NCBI RefSeq assembly: GCF_000002865.3
Contig: NW_001865051.1
Coordinates: 346,424 to 410,423, forward strand
Direction: 5' to 3'
Origin: Monosiga brevicollis MX1
Taxonomy: Eukaryota > Opisthokonta > Choanoflagellata > Craspedida > Salpingoecidae
DNA length: 64,000 nt
Numbering within the stretch: the stretch's first letter is position 1; each line of letters begins with the position of its first letter. The position numbers were made by a program, and so were the translations under genes. Under the pieces are notes generated by a model. The model had not been told where the DNA came from, made no database searches, and was given only the letters and a program-made list of their open reading frames with translations. This document shows positions 46,666-60,490 of the stretch, piece by piece.

Positions 46666-47559
46666 GGTTGCCGTCACTGGCCCCCAACACTGCGATGGCG
46701 ATCCCTTCTGAGGGCCACACACACGCGCTGCCGTTTGAGGCTATGCGTGCTGTGGTGTCCAGCGTCCGACAAACACATCAAGTACGAGAACCAACCCACA
46801 TACTCGAACGGCAGATACATGCATCCGCTTGTACGTTGCCTACTGGAAAAATAGCTGCTCATCGGCACTCAAACCGCGGCGCCCTCGACAGCAGCCTTAG
46901 AGCTTAGAACCTGATGAATGAATGAAGGGGTGTGAGTTGTTCCTTCTCTCTGCTTCCTTAAGAAATGTCACGATCAAATTTGTCGTTGTGTATGAAACGG
47001 CATCGGCGTGCGACGACCCCATCTCTGGCCGTGAGCTGTACATGCTGCAGGCAGGTGCACCATGATCCTGTCGTTCTATACACACACCCATAGCCCCCAC
47101 GTCATTGACGCCGGGCGACCTCCCCCTGGCCCTACCCAAGAACCACCGCCCGCCGCCATTTCCGATCTCCGCCAAGAGGCGACGTTGTCGATAACACCTA
47201 TTCACAACGATCCCTCTATTGTCAGCACAGAGGTGAGCCTAAGTTGGCTTCAGCACCACAAGAACCCACTGCGATGACCTTTGAAAAGCCTGCACCAAGT
47301 GTGTGAGCGGTTCCATGGTGTTATAGCGTTATAAACCGTGAGGATCGACAAATACTGCTTCCGGTACAACATCAACTCGGGCATTCATCGTCATCGTCAT
47401 CCTCCGCGGCGACTTGATCCTTGACATCGAGGCTGCTGAATGCATTTTCTTTCCTCTGGTTCTTGGTGGTTGGACTGATCCGTAGTTTTGCAGTCTCAAA
47501 ACGAGTCATTGACCTGTTGGTGGTCTGAGAACGACCCGTCACTGAAAACCGAGTCCGTC
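46666..47559. promoter_or_regulatory. Shared upstream region of two divergent genes
   Basis: The 900 bases lie between head-to-head start codons. There is a possible 5' untranslated exon of the plus-strand gene, because a TTTTGCAG acceptor is seen at about 47487-47494. No other element was recognised. Confidence 0.45.
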
Positions 47560-51632
<4,073 letters not shown>

Positions 51633-51651
51633 GTGTGTGCGCCTCATGCGC

Positions 51652-51693
51652 ACGCGATGGTGTTGACGCGATGGTGTTGACGCGATGGTGTTG
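51652..51693. repeat. Three perfect copies of a 14-base unit
   Basis: The unit ACGCGATGGTGTTG is repeated three times in tandem, just after the stop codon of the DUF4139-ubiquitin gene. Confidence 0.95.
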
Positions 51694-51880
51694 GTCATGT
51701 CGCCTGGCGCGGATGCTGGACTGTTTGCGTGTTTTTGGTTTGATCAGTGTCGAAACTCATGTGCCAACGGCATGATTTGATTGGTCCAAATTTGCTTGGA
51801 AGTAATTCACATGTCAGCTCAACCGTCAAAGGCCTCCAAAAGAGTTGAAAAAGGGAGAAGAAGAACAGAAACAACACATA

Positions 51881-51899
51881 CGCGCGCGCGCGCGCGCGC
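51881..51899. repeat. Alternating CG tract
   Basis: This is a run of about nine CG dinucleotides. Alternating CG of this length can adopt Z-DNA in vitro. No function can be assigned. Confidence 0.9.
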
Positions 51900-52109
51900 A
51901 AACATGGCATCATGGAAGAGACTCACATACACAAGACGGGGGAGCCGAGAACACAAGAATAAACAAGCAGGGCACTGGCATCGGATCGAACCAAGCACGC
52001 GGGCACGGCATCATTAATCATGGGGTCGTTCAAAAGAGGATAGCATATGCACGTGGATACAGAGACCAAGACAACACGAGACGTGTTCAAGAAAGAACAC
52101 GAGAAGGAA

Positions 52110-52758
52110 CTATATTTTAAAAGGGTCCTTAACTTTGGCCTTGGCTTCTTCTGCTGCTGCTGCAGCAGTCTCAAACGGATCCACGGGTCGGCCACGGGCT
52201 AGCTGCAAGAAGCGCTGGCCGGCGCGCTTGGTCATCATCTTGATGGGGTCGTCTTCGCGCTCAAAGACATTGGTACCAGCCATCACCTGCAGCCGAACAA
52301 GGACGTAAATGACCGAGTGCTCCTTGAGGCCAGAGGCAGAGAGCGTGGCTGCGTCGTGAAGGATTCGAACGCGAAGATCGGCTGGCCAAGGCCAGCTGGG
52401 GCGGAAGGCCCGAATCGAAGCCACCGAATGACCATCTGGATCCTGGGGCGTCGTTGGAAACAAGAGCGTCATGCAGTCGACAGAAAACTTGGTCAGCTCG
52501 GCCACGCGTTCCTTGAGGGCGGCAATGGTGGCAAAACGCAGCTCAGTGACCTCCAACGGTCGACCTGAGAGCGCGTGCACGAACATCGGCATCCCGCCTA
52601 AACAGCCAACCCGCGCGATGAGTTTAGCAACCGTGACGGAAGCGGCCAATCGTTATCAACCCGCGCTGCGGCGTACCAAGCGTGTGCCCTGGAATCTTGG
52701 GCGGTTTCTCTGGAGCCTTTTTGGATCCCTTCTTCTTGGCGCCCTTCTTCTTGCCCAT
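52110..52758 (-). CDS. Small Lys-rich protein with a ubiquitin-like domain
   Basis: There are two exons. The ATG at 52758 starts a very basic leader (MGKKKGAKKKGSKKAPEKPP). A GTACGC donor near 52677 and a GTTTAG acceptor near 52605 join HTL to GGMPMFVHALSGRPLEV. The second exon has a beta-grasp pattern like ubiquitin: MFVHALSGRPLEV as strands 1-2, TIAALKERVAELTKFSVD as the helix and MTLLFP as strand 3. An insert of about 25 residues follows, then LSASGLKEHSVIYVLVRLQ matches the end of ubiquitin. There is no terminal Gly-Gly. The protein goes on with a charged tail ending AAAAAEEAKAKVKDPFKI, so it is a UBL-domain protein, not a modifier. About 190 residues. Basic KKG leaders occur on several flagellar proteins, but no family was recognised. 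Confidence 0.72.
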
Positions 52759-53038
52759 ATTCAACGGTGGGCGTGCACGAGGGGCACGGATCCAATGCTC
52801 TCGCGAGGAACGGGGAATAGCTGCACAAAGCTGAACTCAAGTCGTGCGCGGTGACCCGACCGATCCTGTATATTAAAGCGCCAAGCCCACCTGAGCCCGT
52901 TGGACACCAAACTTCATGTGAGAGAGACGCAGACGGTGACAGAGACAGAGACAGAGACGGACGGACGGACGGACGGACGTGCTGAAAAGCTTGTGGCTTT
53001 GACGACCACACACACACAATAGCACAAGACGTTGCCAA

Positions 53039-53109
<71 letters not shown>

Positions 53110-53164
53110 AATTGTCAGACATTCCGACGGTTACTTTTTTCTTTTTTCTTTTTTTTTTCTTAAA
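52759..53164. promoter_or_regulatory. Shared upstream region with GACG and CA repeats
   Basis: The 400 bases lie between head-to-head start codons of the UBL protein and nitrile hydratase. They contain a GACG tandem (52955-52979), a CA run (53041-53096) and a T-rich tract (53136-53161) right before the nitrile hydratase ATG. The promoter role is inferred from position. Confidence 0.5.
53041..53096. repeat. CA dinucleotide repeat
   Basis: A perfect (CA)n run of about 56 bases is followed by a shorter interrupted CA stretch to about 53110. On the minus strand it gives false Cys/Val frames. Confidence 0.96.
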
Positions 53165-54853
53165 ATGTGGGCGAGGACGGTGGGTCGTGGGCGATTAGGC
53201 ATCGCTGTGCAATGTCTGTTTGGGCGACAGGCAAGGGCAGGGGTGGGGGTGATACCGCAGCGGAGCATGCATCTTTTTACGTATGATCTGCATCATGACG
53301 TGGGTGGTGCGGAGAACATGTTGCGGCTTCCACTTGACCGACACGAGCGAGACTACCTGCCGTGGGAGCGCCACATCCATGCCCTGGTGGTACTGTTGGT
53401 GAAGCAGGGCCGCATGTCCGTGGATGAGCTGCGTCGTGGTGTGGAAGGACTGCCGTCGTCCCTCGCGGAGCAGGCTAGTTACTATGAAAAGTGGGGCTTG
53501 TCTGTCAGCCGCATCTTGACCGAAAAGGGCACAGTGTCGGGCCATGAGCTCGAACAAGGCTTTCTGGGCGTGCCCACTACAGACTTGCCCCAAGTGCCGC
53601 GCTTTCAGGTGGGACAGCGCGTCATGGTACGCCCGTTTGGCACCACCTTTGCCTATCGACAACCACACCTGCGTGTCCCGGGCTACGTCCACGGTGCCGT
53701 CGGAACCATCGTTGAACTGCCCGGCCTCTTTCAGGACCCGATGACCGGGGCCTACGGTGAGCGTGGAACGGCCCAGCCGCTCTACCGAGTGGCTTTCAGC
53801 CACCGTGCCCTCTGGCCCGAGGGCGCTGCGCACGCTGAACCCGGTGAGCTTGAGGATGGTGTTGTTGTGGACGTCAGTCAACCGTGGCTGGAAGCCCTAA
53901 GCGAAGCCGACTACGCCCAGCGCTTGGCCACGCTGCATCGCGTTGCCTTTACCCCCGACTCCAATCCCCCCCAAGCCCACAAGCACCATCATCATCGTCA
54001 TCACCATGACCATCACCACCACCACCACCATCATCATGCAATGCATGCCGAACATGAAGCGCACACGCATGATACTCGGTATGGCACAGAGCAGGCTGCC
54101 GTGGCCAAGGAGGCCGCCTTAGATTTTCCCTACCAGCCCTGGTGTGAAGCCCTGGTGCAAACGCTCACCAGACGCGGCGTGGTTCGATCTGATGAATTAC
54201 ATGCCACCCTGGCCTCCCTTGATGCCCTCCAAAACTCTGGAGCCGGTCCACAGCTCGTGGCACGGGCCTGGAGCGATGCAGCCTTTGCCGAGTGGCTCTT
54301 GACGGACGCTGCCGCTGCTGCAGAAAGCCTCGCTATCAGGACAACCAACTACGATGCCGACCCGGCCAGCGCCGAGCGCGTGGGTGGGCATCGCCTCTTT
54401 TCTCACAATCATACTGAGCTACGCGTCGTTGCCAACACTGACACGGTCCACAACCTCGTCTGTTGCACACTGTGCAGGTACGAGAGCACATTGTGACGAG
54501 GCCCTTGTTGATGTTTTTACGGGCTCACCCACATTCCTTTCATTCTTCCTACTGCATGGCTGTCCCACCGTAGCTGCTATCCCACTGCCATCCTAGGCCT
54601 CTCCCCGCCGTGGTACAAGTCCAAGGTTTTCCGTGCGCGAGCCGTCCGAGAGCCACGCCGCCTGTTGCGCGAAGAGTTTGGGCTAGTGTTGCCAGAGGCG
54701 CGTGGCATTCGCGTTCACGACAGCACGGCCGACTTGCGATACATGGTACTGCCCCAGCGGCCCCAGGGCACTGAAGGCTGGAGTGAAGAACACCTACGCA
54801 CCATTGTCACCCGTGACTCTCTGCTGGGGACAGCCGTGCCTCGCGTTGACTGA
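53165..54853 (+). CDS. Nitrile hydratase, beta-alpha subunit fusion, cobalt type
   Basis: The enzyme hydrates nitriles to amides. In bacteria the alpha and beta subunits are separate genes. Here one 530-residue protein has the beta part first (about 35-245; [24 protein letters not shown]), a His-rich linker (272-300) and the alpha part (from about 320). Exons are 53165-54477 and 54574-54853. The GTACGA donor and CCGTAG acceptor split a Ser codon inside the metal-binding motif Cys434-Thr-Leu-Cys437-Ser438-Cys439. CTLCSC is the cobalt-type motif (iron types have CSLCSC). [35 protein letters not shown] and [19 protein letters not shown] are alpha-subunit signatures. The first 34 residues are Arg-rich and lack acids ([16 protein letters not shown]), resembling a mitochondrial presequence. 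An alternative start is Met35. The fusion and intron rule out simple bacterial contamination. The gene is known as a probable transfer from bacteria. Confidence 0.98.
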
Positions 54854-55170
54854 TCTCCCGTCTGCTGAGCCTTTTTTTGTTTTTTAAAACACCCCAGGTT
54901 GCGAACCGAATTGGGTGTGTGGGCGGAGAACAAAACAAACTGTGAATTGGCACAAACCGAGTAGAGACGCGGTGCAGTGAGGTGCCAAGTCCAGAGCCAC
55001 TTTGCACTCTTCCTCCAACTGCTTCAAATTAGGATAAAAATAAAAAAAGGAGCAGGTTGAACCAGAATCGATTTGAACATCCAAGTTGTAACATGCATGC
55101 CTTTTTGATCAACGCCCTGCTGGGCAGCCAAGCGCACCCACCAACACCCACCAACACCGTTCTCAAAGCG
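54854..55170. other. Intergenic region between convergent genes
   Basis: This is a short gap between the nitrile hydratase stop and the stop of the myristoylated adaptor gene. A-rich tracts lie around 55025-55050. No gene is supported. Confidence 0.6.
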
Positions 55171-57054
55171 TCAACTCGAAGAGATAAATTTAACGTTGGT
55201 CACGAGCCGATTGTTCAGAGACTCTGGCGGGAAGGCTTGATCCACGTGGAGCGGAAACACGACGTGACGTGTTGACTCATAAAACACCTGCGCATCAAGT
55301 GCCACAACAATGTATGAACACGGAACCAGGCAACCGAATACAACAGGGCATGGGATGCAAGAGCTGCATGCATACCGTGTTGTTGTGTGTGTAAACGACC
55401 TTGAAGGCGCGGGCTCGCTTGTCATATCGTGTCACAATACCCAGCACATCACTGGGCTGATAATTGACGTACGGCCCCACTTCATCTTCGGCCTCGCGCG
55501 CCGTTACGCGACCAGAGCCCATGAAGAAGAGACAAAAGTCAATGTCTGGGCAGGTGCACCGCAGCAAAATGAAACAATCACTGTACTGGTGTAGACGAGG
55601 CCAAGGCCAGGCAGGATGGGGTGGGCTTGCTCACCGTCATAGTGCTGGTCTCGCTTTCCATGAAAATTGCGTTGCACATTTGAAAGGCCCACAAAAAACC
55701 ACTGCGATACCAGCAAGTCAAACATCCTTTTGAGGGGCGCGAGCCACAAAATATGACGCGCCCCGACACCAAGACACGGCAAGCGTGCTGCAACTCAAAC
55801 AACGCGACACACCTGATCCGTTTGACAAGGTTGAAAGCTCACGCCTCGTATGGGCCCTTCCTCGCCAAAACTCTGGGACGAAATGGAGATGAATCCCTCG
55901 TCACCCGGGCCTGCCTTGGCCTCAGCCAGGCCGTCGAGATCCTCTTGTTCTGCTTCCTCCTCAGCTGTTACCGTCTCGTATTGGCTCATAGAGAGCTCAA
56001 CGGGTATCTCGTACGTAATCTTGGCTGGTGTGGAGGTTGGGTGCCTGGCCATGTCATAGGCAGCCACACCTGGGGCATGATCGCCAGCACGAGCGAGGTC
56101 GTAGTTGGTGGCTGCATTGTCGGTTCGGTCAGCTGTCCCCACATCGTAAACAGGCGTTGCAGGTGCTCGGCCTAGATCGTAGGCTGGGCCGGCTGCGTTG
56201 ATGGCCCGCCCCGTTGGTGCTAATGGGTTGGCTTGATTATCATAAATGTCTTCTTGCACTGCGTGAGACTTGGGTTGCGCGAGGGCCGTGAGCACTTCGT
56301 CACGGAGCAGGGCTGCTGGGTTGAGGGCCACACCCAGCTGTTTATCTTTTCGGCGTGCGTAGGCAGCCACCAAGGATGAAAGGCTAGCAAACGTGGGCGT
56401 CTCCCCCTTGACGTTGGTAATGCTCAGCGCTAGCAAGCCGGCGCGGTTGACCACAGGTACATTGACGGGGCGCAGCTGAGTGTCCAGATAACACAGCGTC
56501 GCAAAGTCTTGACCTGAGGTCAAAAGGGCAAAAGCGCCCGGTCCCAAAAGCTGGGCCTTGGTCTCCATCAAGGCTAGAATGGAGTCGCGGTCAAAGGCCA
56601 GCAGGTACCAGGGGCTCTCGCGCGCAGCGCTGTCGAGCAGCTGGGCCACATCACCGCTCACCTCCTTGGACGGGCGACGGGCGCGGCGACGGATGGTCCG
56701 CCACTCGGTGGTAGAGAGACGAGACATGCCCTGAACCTGGAGCTTGGGAGTGTCCGATTCGAGCTCGGAGTAATCTCCTGGCAAGACATGGGTGTACTTG
56801 GATCCAGCACGCCCACGCGAGATGCCACCGCCCGTCGTCGGGGTATAAGGGGAGGCGGACGAGATCGGCCCCGACTTGATGGTGGGCCGAACAGGGGAGT
56901 ACTCGTAGACATGATCGCTGGACACTGGATCGGCCTGCTCATTGGTATCAAAGACAATGCTCTTGGTGACGGTGGGAGCCCGTGCACGTCCGGTGGGTGG
57001 GGCTGCGCCCTCTGAGCCAGAGGCGGGCTTTTGCCGGCTCTGCTTCTGTCCCAT
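55171..57054 (-). CDS. Predicted N-myristoylated adaptor with degenerate SH2-like domain and tyrosine ladder
   Basis: The ATG at 57054 gives MGQKQSRQKP, matching the N-myristoylation pattern (Gly2, Ser6). Residues 148-250 fit an SH2 outline: SPWYLLAFDRDSILALME, PGAFALLTS, FATLCYLD, GLLALSI and FASLSSLVAAYARRK. The position of the phosphotyrosine-binding Arg (FLVRES in normal SH2) reads FALLTS, so phosphotyrosine binding may be lost. After it come seven spaced tyrosine motifs: Y271 (IYDNQ, a Grb2-type YxN), Y292, Y303, Y318, Y333 (all YD plus two residues), Y348 (TYEIP) and Y359 (QYETV). Two more lie at Y50 and Y52. Later exons give WFFVGLSNVQRNFHGKRDQ, DIDFCLFFMGSGRVTARE and VFYESTRHVVFPLHVDQAF, ending at 55171. 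It is probably a membrane-bound tyrosine-kinase substrate or scaffold. The SH2 call is by eye. Confidence 0.75.
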
Positions 57055-57550
57055 TCTGACCAAATTGTACTAGCTATCGCACCAATCAACACCCAGACCT
57101 AGACACCTATACCGACGGCTGACGCTGCTCCGCCCCCCGCCCCCCAAGCCATCCCCGATATCACCAACCCTCCACCACCCGCCATCAACGCTGGCCAACA
57201 CGTTCCGTGGGTTGATGTCGCGCTCAAAAAAAAATTGAAAAATGAGACAACAAAAAATGATGACAACACCTCTTCTGAGAAGGTGTAGGGTGCTCCTGCG
57301 ACCCTATCTCTTTCCTGTGAAACTCTGAAACTCTCGCTCAAACTCTCTCAAAAACTCTCTCAAATTCTCTCAAACTCTCTCTGTCTCTCTCTCTCTCTCT
57401 CAGTCCAAGCGAGCACACCTCAGTTCAGGGACAGGTGCGCTGCTGACGAGGGTGAAGCTTGTGAGGGTGGGTGGTATATGGGCGGACGAGGGAGGGGACT
57501 TGATTTTATTTATCAGCTCGGCGCTGTCAGGAGTAGATGCTACGGTCGTG
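57055..57550. promoter_or_regulatory. Shared upstream region of two divergent genes
   Basis: The 500 bases lie between head-to-head start codons. They include repeated TCTCAAA/ACTCTCTC units (57320-57405) that end in a short CT run. The promoter role is inferred from position. Confidence 0.45.
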
Positions 57551-59793
57551 ATGGCAGAAGCAGCCGAGGCTGGGTTGGACGACGCGCTCCTCGAGGCCCG
57601 TCCGCATGCTGACTCCGACGAGCGCGACAACAAACAGGATGACGAGCACCAGGCCACCGAAGAAGAGCTTGAGCTCGGCGAAGACCCCACCATCCGCTAC
57701 GACTGGCAGCGGGGTGACGTTGAAGAACGACGTAGCGCCATTGAGCGCCGCCGCATGATGCTGGCCGAGGTTGACTTGACCAAGGACGTGCGCTTACAAC
57801 GGGTTCGGACTGCTGCCGTTGAGGGTTCATGCATGGCGTGCGCAGGTAGTCGCCAAGAGTCTCCTCTGGGTTTGATTGCCTTCTTCTTTGGCCATTTGTA
57901 TCACCTGATAGGAATGGATGGATCTGCTCAATGAGCGCAATTTGATCGCCGTGGAAGATCAGCTGCGCGAGCAGGAGGAACAAGCGCAAGCCCTCGCCCG
58001 TCTGGCACAAGAACCACAACTGGCCGGGTATGTCATTTTTCCACCACAACCACACACACTTTTCCGTGCGAGCCCCAAGCACCTATCTCTTCCACACAAA
58101 TGCTGCCCGCGACCTCTGCATACAAGGTAACCTGTCCGCCTCGACTTTCGACCTCCAGGTGGCTTCAAAAGCTAGGCACGCGTCGGCCGCGTCGCTGGAA
58201 TCGCCGATGGTTCAACTACAATCCAGAGACGGGTGTTCTTCAATGCTTTCAGCGCGAGAATCAAAGCAAACCTTATCGGTGCGACTTGGTTTTTTTGCAT
58301 TCGCGCGGTCAATGGCCGAATGGGTGCGCTGTGCTTGCTCGAAACTTGATGAGCTAACTGCTGCGACTTTGCTGTAGCACCCTGGACCTGGCCGATATGG
58401 CGCGCGTAATTGCTACCAATTCGTCGCGTACCAGCCGCTTCCAGATCGTGATGCAAGATGGCACGACCTGGGATCTCAAGGCGCCCGTATGCATCGCTCA
58501 ACACACATGCGCCTGGCCTGTGTAGATCAAGAGCGGGAGGCTCGGGGAATGTGTGCGATGATATGCCTGCTCCCTACGACTGCCCGTTGACCCGTTTCCT
58601 CCGCGCCTCCACACTAGGATATGCCGACCATGACCATGTGGATGGACGAGCTCCTCATGCGACAGCAGCAGCTACGTGAACAAGCCCTCCGTGAAAATAT
58701 GACGGCCTCAGGGTTTGCGGCAGGATCCGACACCCGCTTCACGGCTGAAGAGGAAGCACTAGCCGCCCCTCCAAGTTTTGATGAGAGCTTGGACATTCAC
58801 CCCCAGGGCCCGCTGGCCAATAGTGCCGACCTCTACACGGCGACGGCTGCCGAGATTGCGAGCATGCAATCGGAAGACGATGACGACGCGTCCGAGCAGG
58901 ATGCCAGCGAACTCTCCGATGAAAACAAGCGTCTCACAAAAAAGGTGCAAGAACAAGCCAACATCATTCGTGAGCTGCAGCAGAAGCTCCGCAAGCAAAA
59001 CGAGGCCCACCGAGAACTTCATGCTGCCCACCTCACTCTCCAGCAACAGTGCAAAGAATATCAAGCCGACGTAAGCCAAAGCTGCCGACATTGGCTTTCT
59101 GACCTTGATTTTCTTTTCTTTTTTTTTCTCTCTCTCTCTCTCTCTGGCCGGGGCGGCGTGATTGAAAGGAAGCTCCTTTGTTTGGCACCCTCACCCCCAT
59201 CTGTTGGTCCGCTGCAAAATTCCATGCCGATGTGTGCATTGTATATCGCGCGGTACAGAACACACGTCAGCGCGAGGTTGTTTATCTGCTGCAGGAACAG
59301 CTTTCCACTCATGACCGCGAGGTAGACTCCTGGCACCTTGCTTCGCCTGCTAAGGCCACGCACGGACAGCATGTATTCATTTGACACCTTGATTCCCCGT
59401 GCCTCGGCCGATATCGTTCCTTAGCTGGCAATGCGGGACACGCGCCTGTTGCAGGCAAACGAAGAGTTACGTTTGGAAAAGGAGGCGCGTGAGCGTGAGC
59501 GCTCTCTAGGCCTGTCGGCACACCAGCTACAAATGCGTCTGGCCTGGGTTAAGGCTGATTTGTCCCATCACCAAGCCTTGATTGAACTCTACCACCACCG
59601 CTTGGCCGGGGCCACGGCCTGTGTGTCCCTTTACCGAGCCATTGCTGATGGAATGGATGCCACCACGAGTGAGCGTGAGGAAACGTGGATGGCGCAATTG
59701 GCTGACGCTGACCACGCCCTCCTCTCTTCCAAAGTGCGCGCGGATGGCCTGCAGGAGCAACTCAACGTGCTGCAACTGCAGGTGCGTCAGTGA
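57551..59793 (+). CDS. PH-domain and coiled-coil protein
   Basis: The ATG at 57551 starts MAEAAEAGLDDALLEARPHA. An acidic N-terminus and a helical segment (AIERRRMMLAEVDLTKD, then EWMDLLNERNLIAVEDQLRE) come first. A pleckstrin homology domain follows, split over several exons (58160-58670): AGWLQKLGTRRPRRWNRRWF, NPETGVLQCFQRENQS, ADMARVIATNSSRTSRFQIV and DGTTWDLKAP. It ends with the usual amphipathic helix and conserved Trp (MTMWMDELLMRQQQLREQ). PH domains bind phosphoinositides or proteins. The rest is coiled coil (DENKRLTKKVQEQANIIREL, then RLLQANEELRLEKEARERER) to the stop at 59793. The layout resembles the N-terminal half of TBC1D2-type proteins, but no TBC domain is seen. It is probably a membrane-trafficking or cytoskeletal adaptor. 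Confidence 0.78.
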
Positions 59794-59917
59794 ATACTTA
59801 TAACGACGCTTTCGGGCTGAGCCCGATCTTGCTGAGATAGCAAGCGTGCAACTAATTGAGATCCCAAGAAGAAGTCAAGAGACTCGAGCTGTCTCCTCAG
59901 TGAGCGTGCCTATCAAG

Positions 59918-59918
<1 letters not shown>

Positions 59919-59960
<42 letters not shown>
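59919..59960. repeat. CA dinucleotide repeat
   Basis: A perfect (CA)n run of about 42 bases. Confidence 0.95.
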
Positions 59961-59963
<3 letters not shown>

Positions 59964-60078
59964 CCCCCATGATTGTGCGCCAGACCTCACACGTCAAAAA
60001 TGTAGCAGTCGAGACATGGAAAATGTCCTTTTGTTGATTTTCCGTCATCACCTGCGTTTCTGTTGTCATTTCGTGTGT

Positions 60079-60083
60079 GTGTG

Positions 60084-60114
<31 letters not shown>

Positions 60115-60178
60115 GTCTCTCTCAATTAATTCTCTCTGTCTCTCTCTCTCTGTCTCTCTCTCTCCTCTCTCTCTCTTT
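60079..60178. repeat. CT / TCTG-rich simple repeat
   Basis: CT dinucleotides are mixed with TCTG units, similar in composition to the satellite upstream of Flightless-I. Confidence 0.9.
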
Positions 60179-60490
60179 TGCTCATTTGACTCTGCTCGTG
60201 CGAATATTCACTTCGGCTCAACACGGGGTGCGTTGGAGGGGCTCGATTGGCAGCTGGGAGCTAGATCTGATGGGTTGGCTGATGTGGGGTAGAGTAGAGT
60301 GGCTATTTGGACCGGCTAGAATTGTATTGTTGTTCATCCTTGCTCCGAGGGAGATCAGCCCCTCGCCTCGAGTGTGGCCAGTGCGCAGCCGACCCAACTC
60401 ATCTGGCGCTTCAATTCGTTCTAGAGCCCTGACGCTGGATCTAGCTTTTGTTCATCGCCATCTACGTGTTACGCCGCTACCCCGGTCGAC

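Larger units (their letters stand above)
51633..52109. other. Intergenic region between convergent genes
   Basis: The region carries a 14-base minisatellite (51652-51693) and a CG alternating run (51881-51899, potentially Z-DNA forming). There is no gene. Confidence 0.65.
59794..60490. promoter_or_regulatory. Upstream region of sideroflexin with CA and CT repeats
   Basis: The region follows the PH-protein stop and precedes the sideroflexin ATG. It has a CA run at 59919-59960 and CT/TCTG-rich sequence at 60079-60178. No gene is supported. The promoter role is inferred from position. Confidence 0.5.

Noticed and set aside
51960-52010. tRNA-like T-loop (TTCGATC on the minus strand)
   Set aside because: The flanking bases do not pair into a T-stem, and no D-arm or acceptor stem can be built around it.
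52598-53122. Cys-Val repeat open frames on the minus strand
   Set aside because: They come from the CA dinucleotide repeat. The real exon there starts at the ATG at 52758 in another frame.
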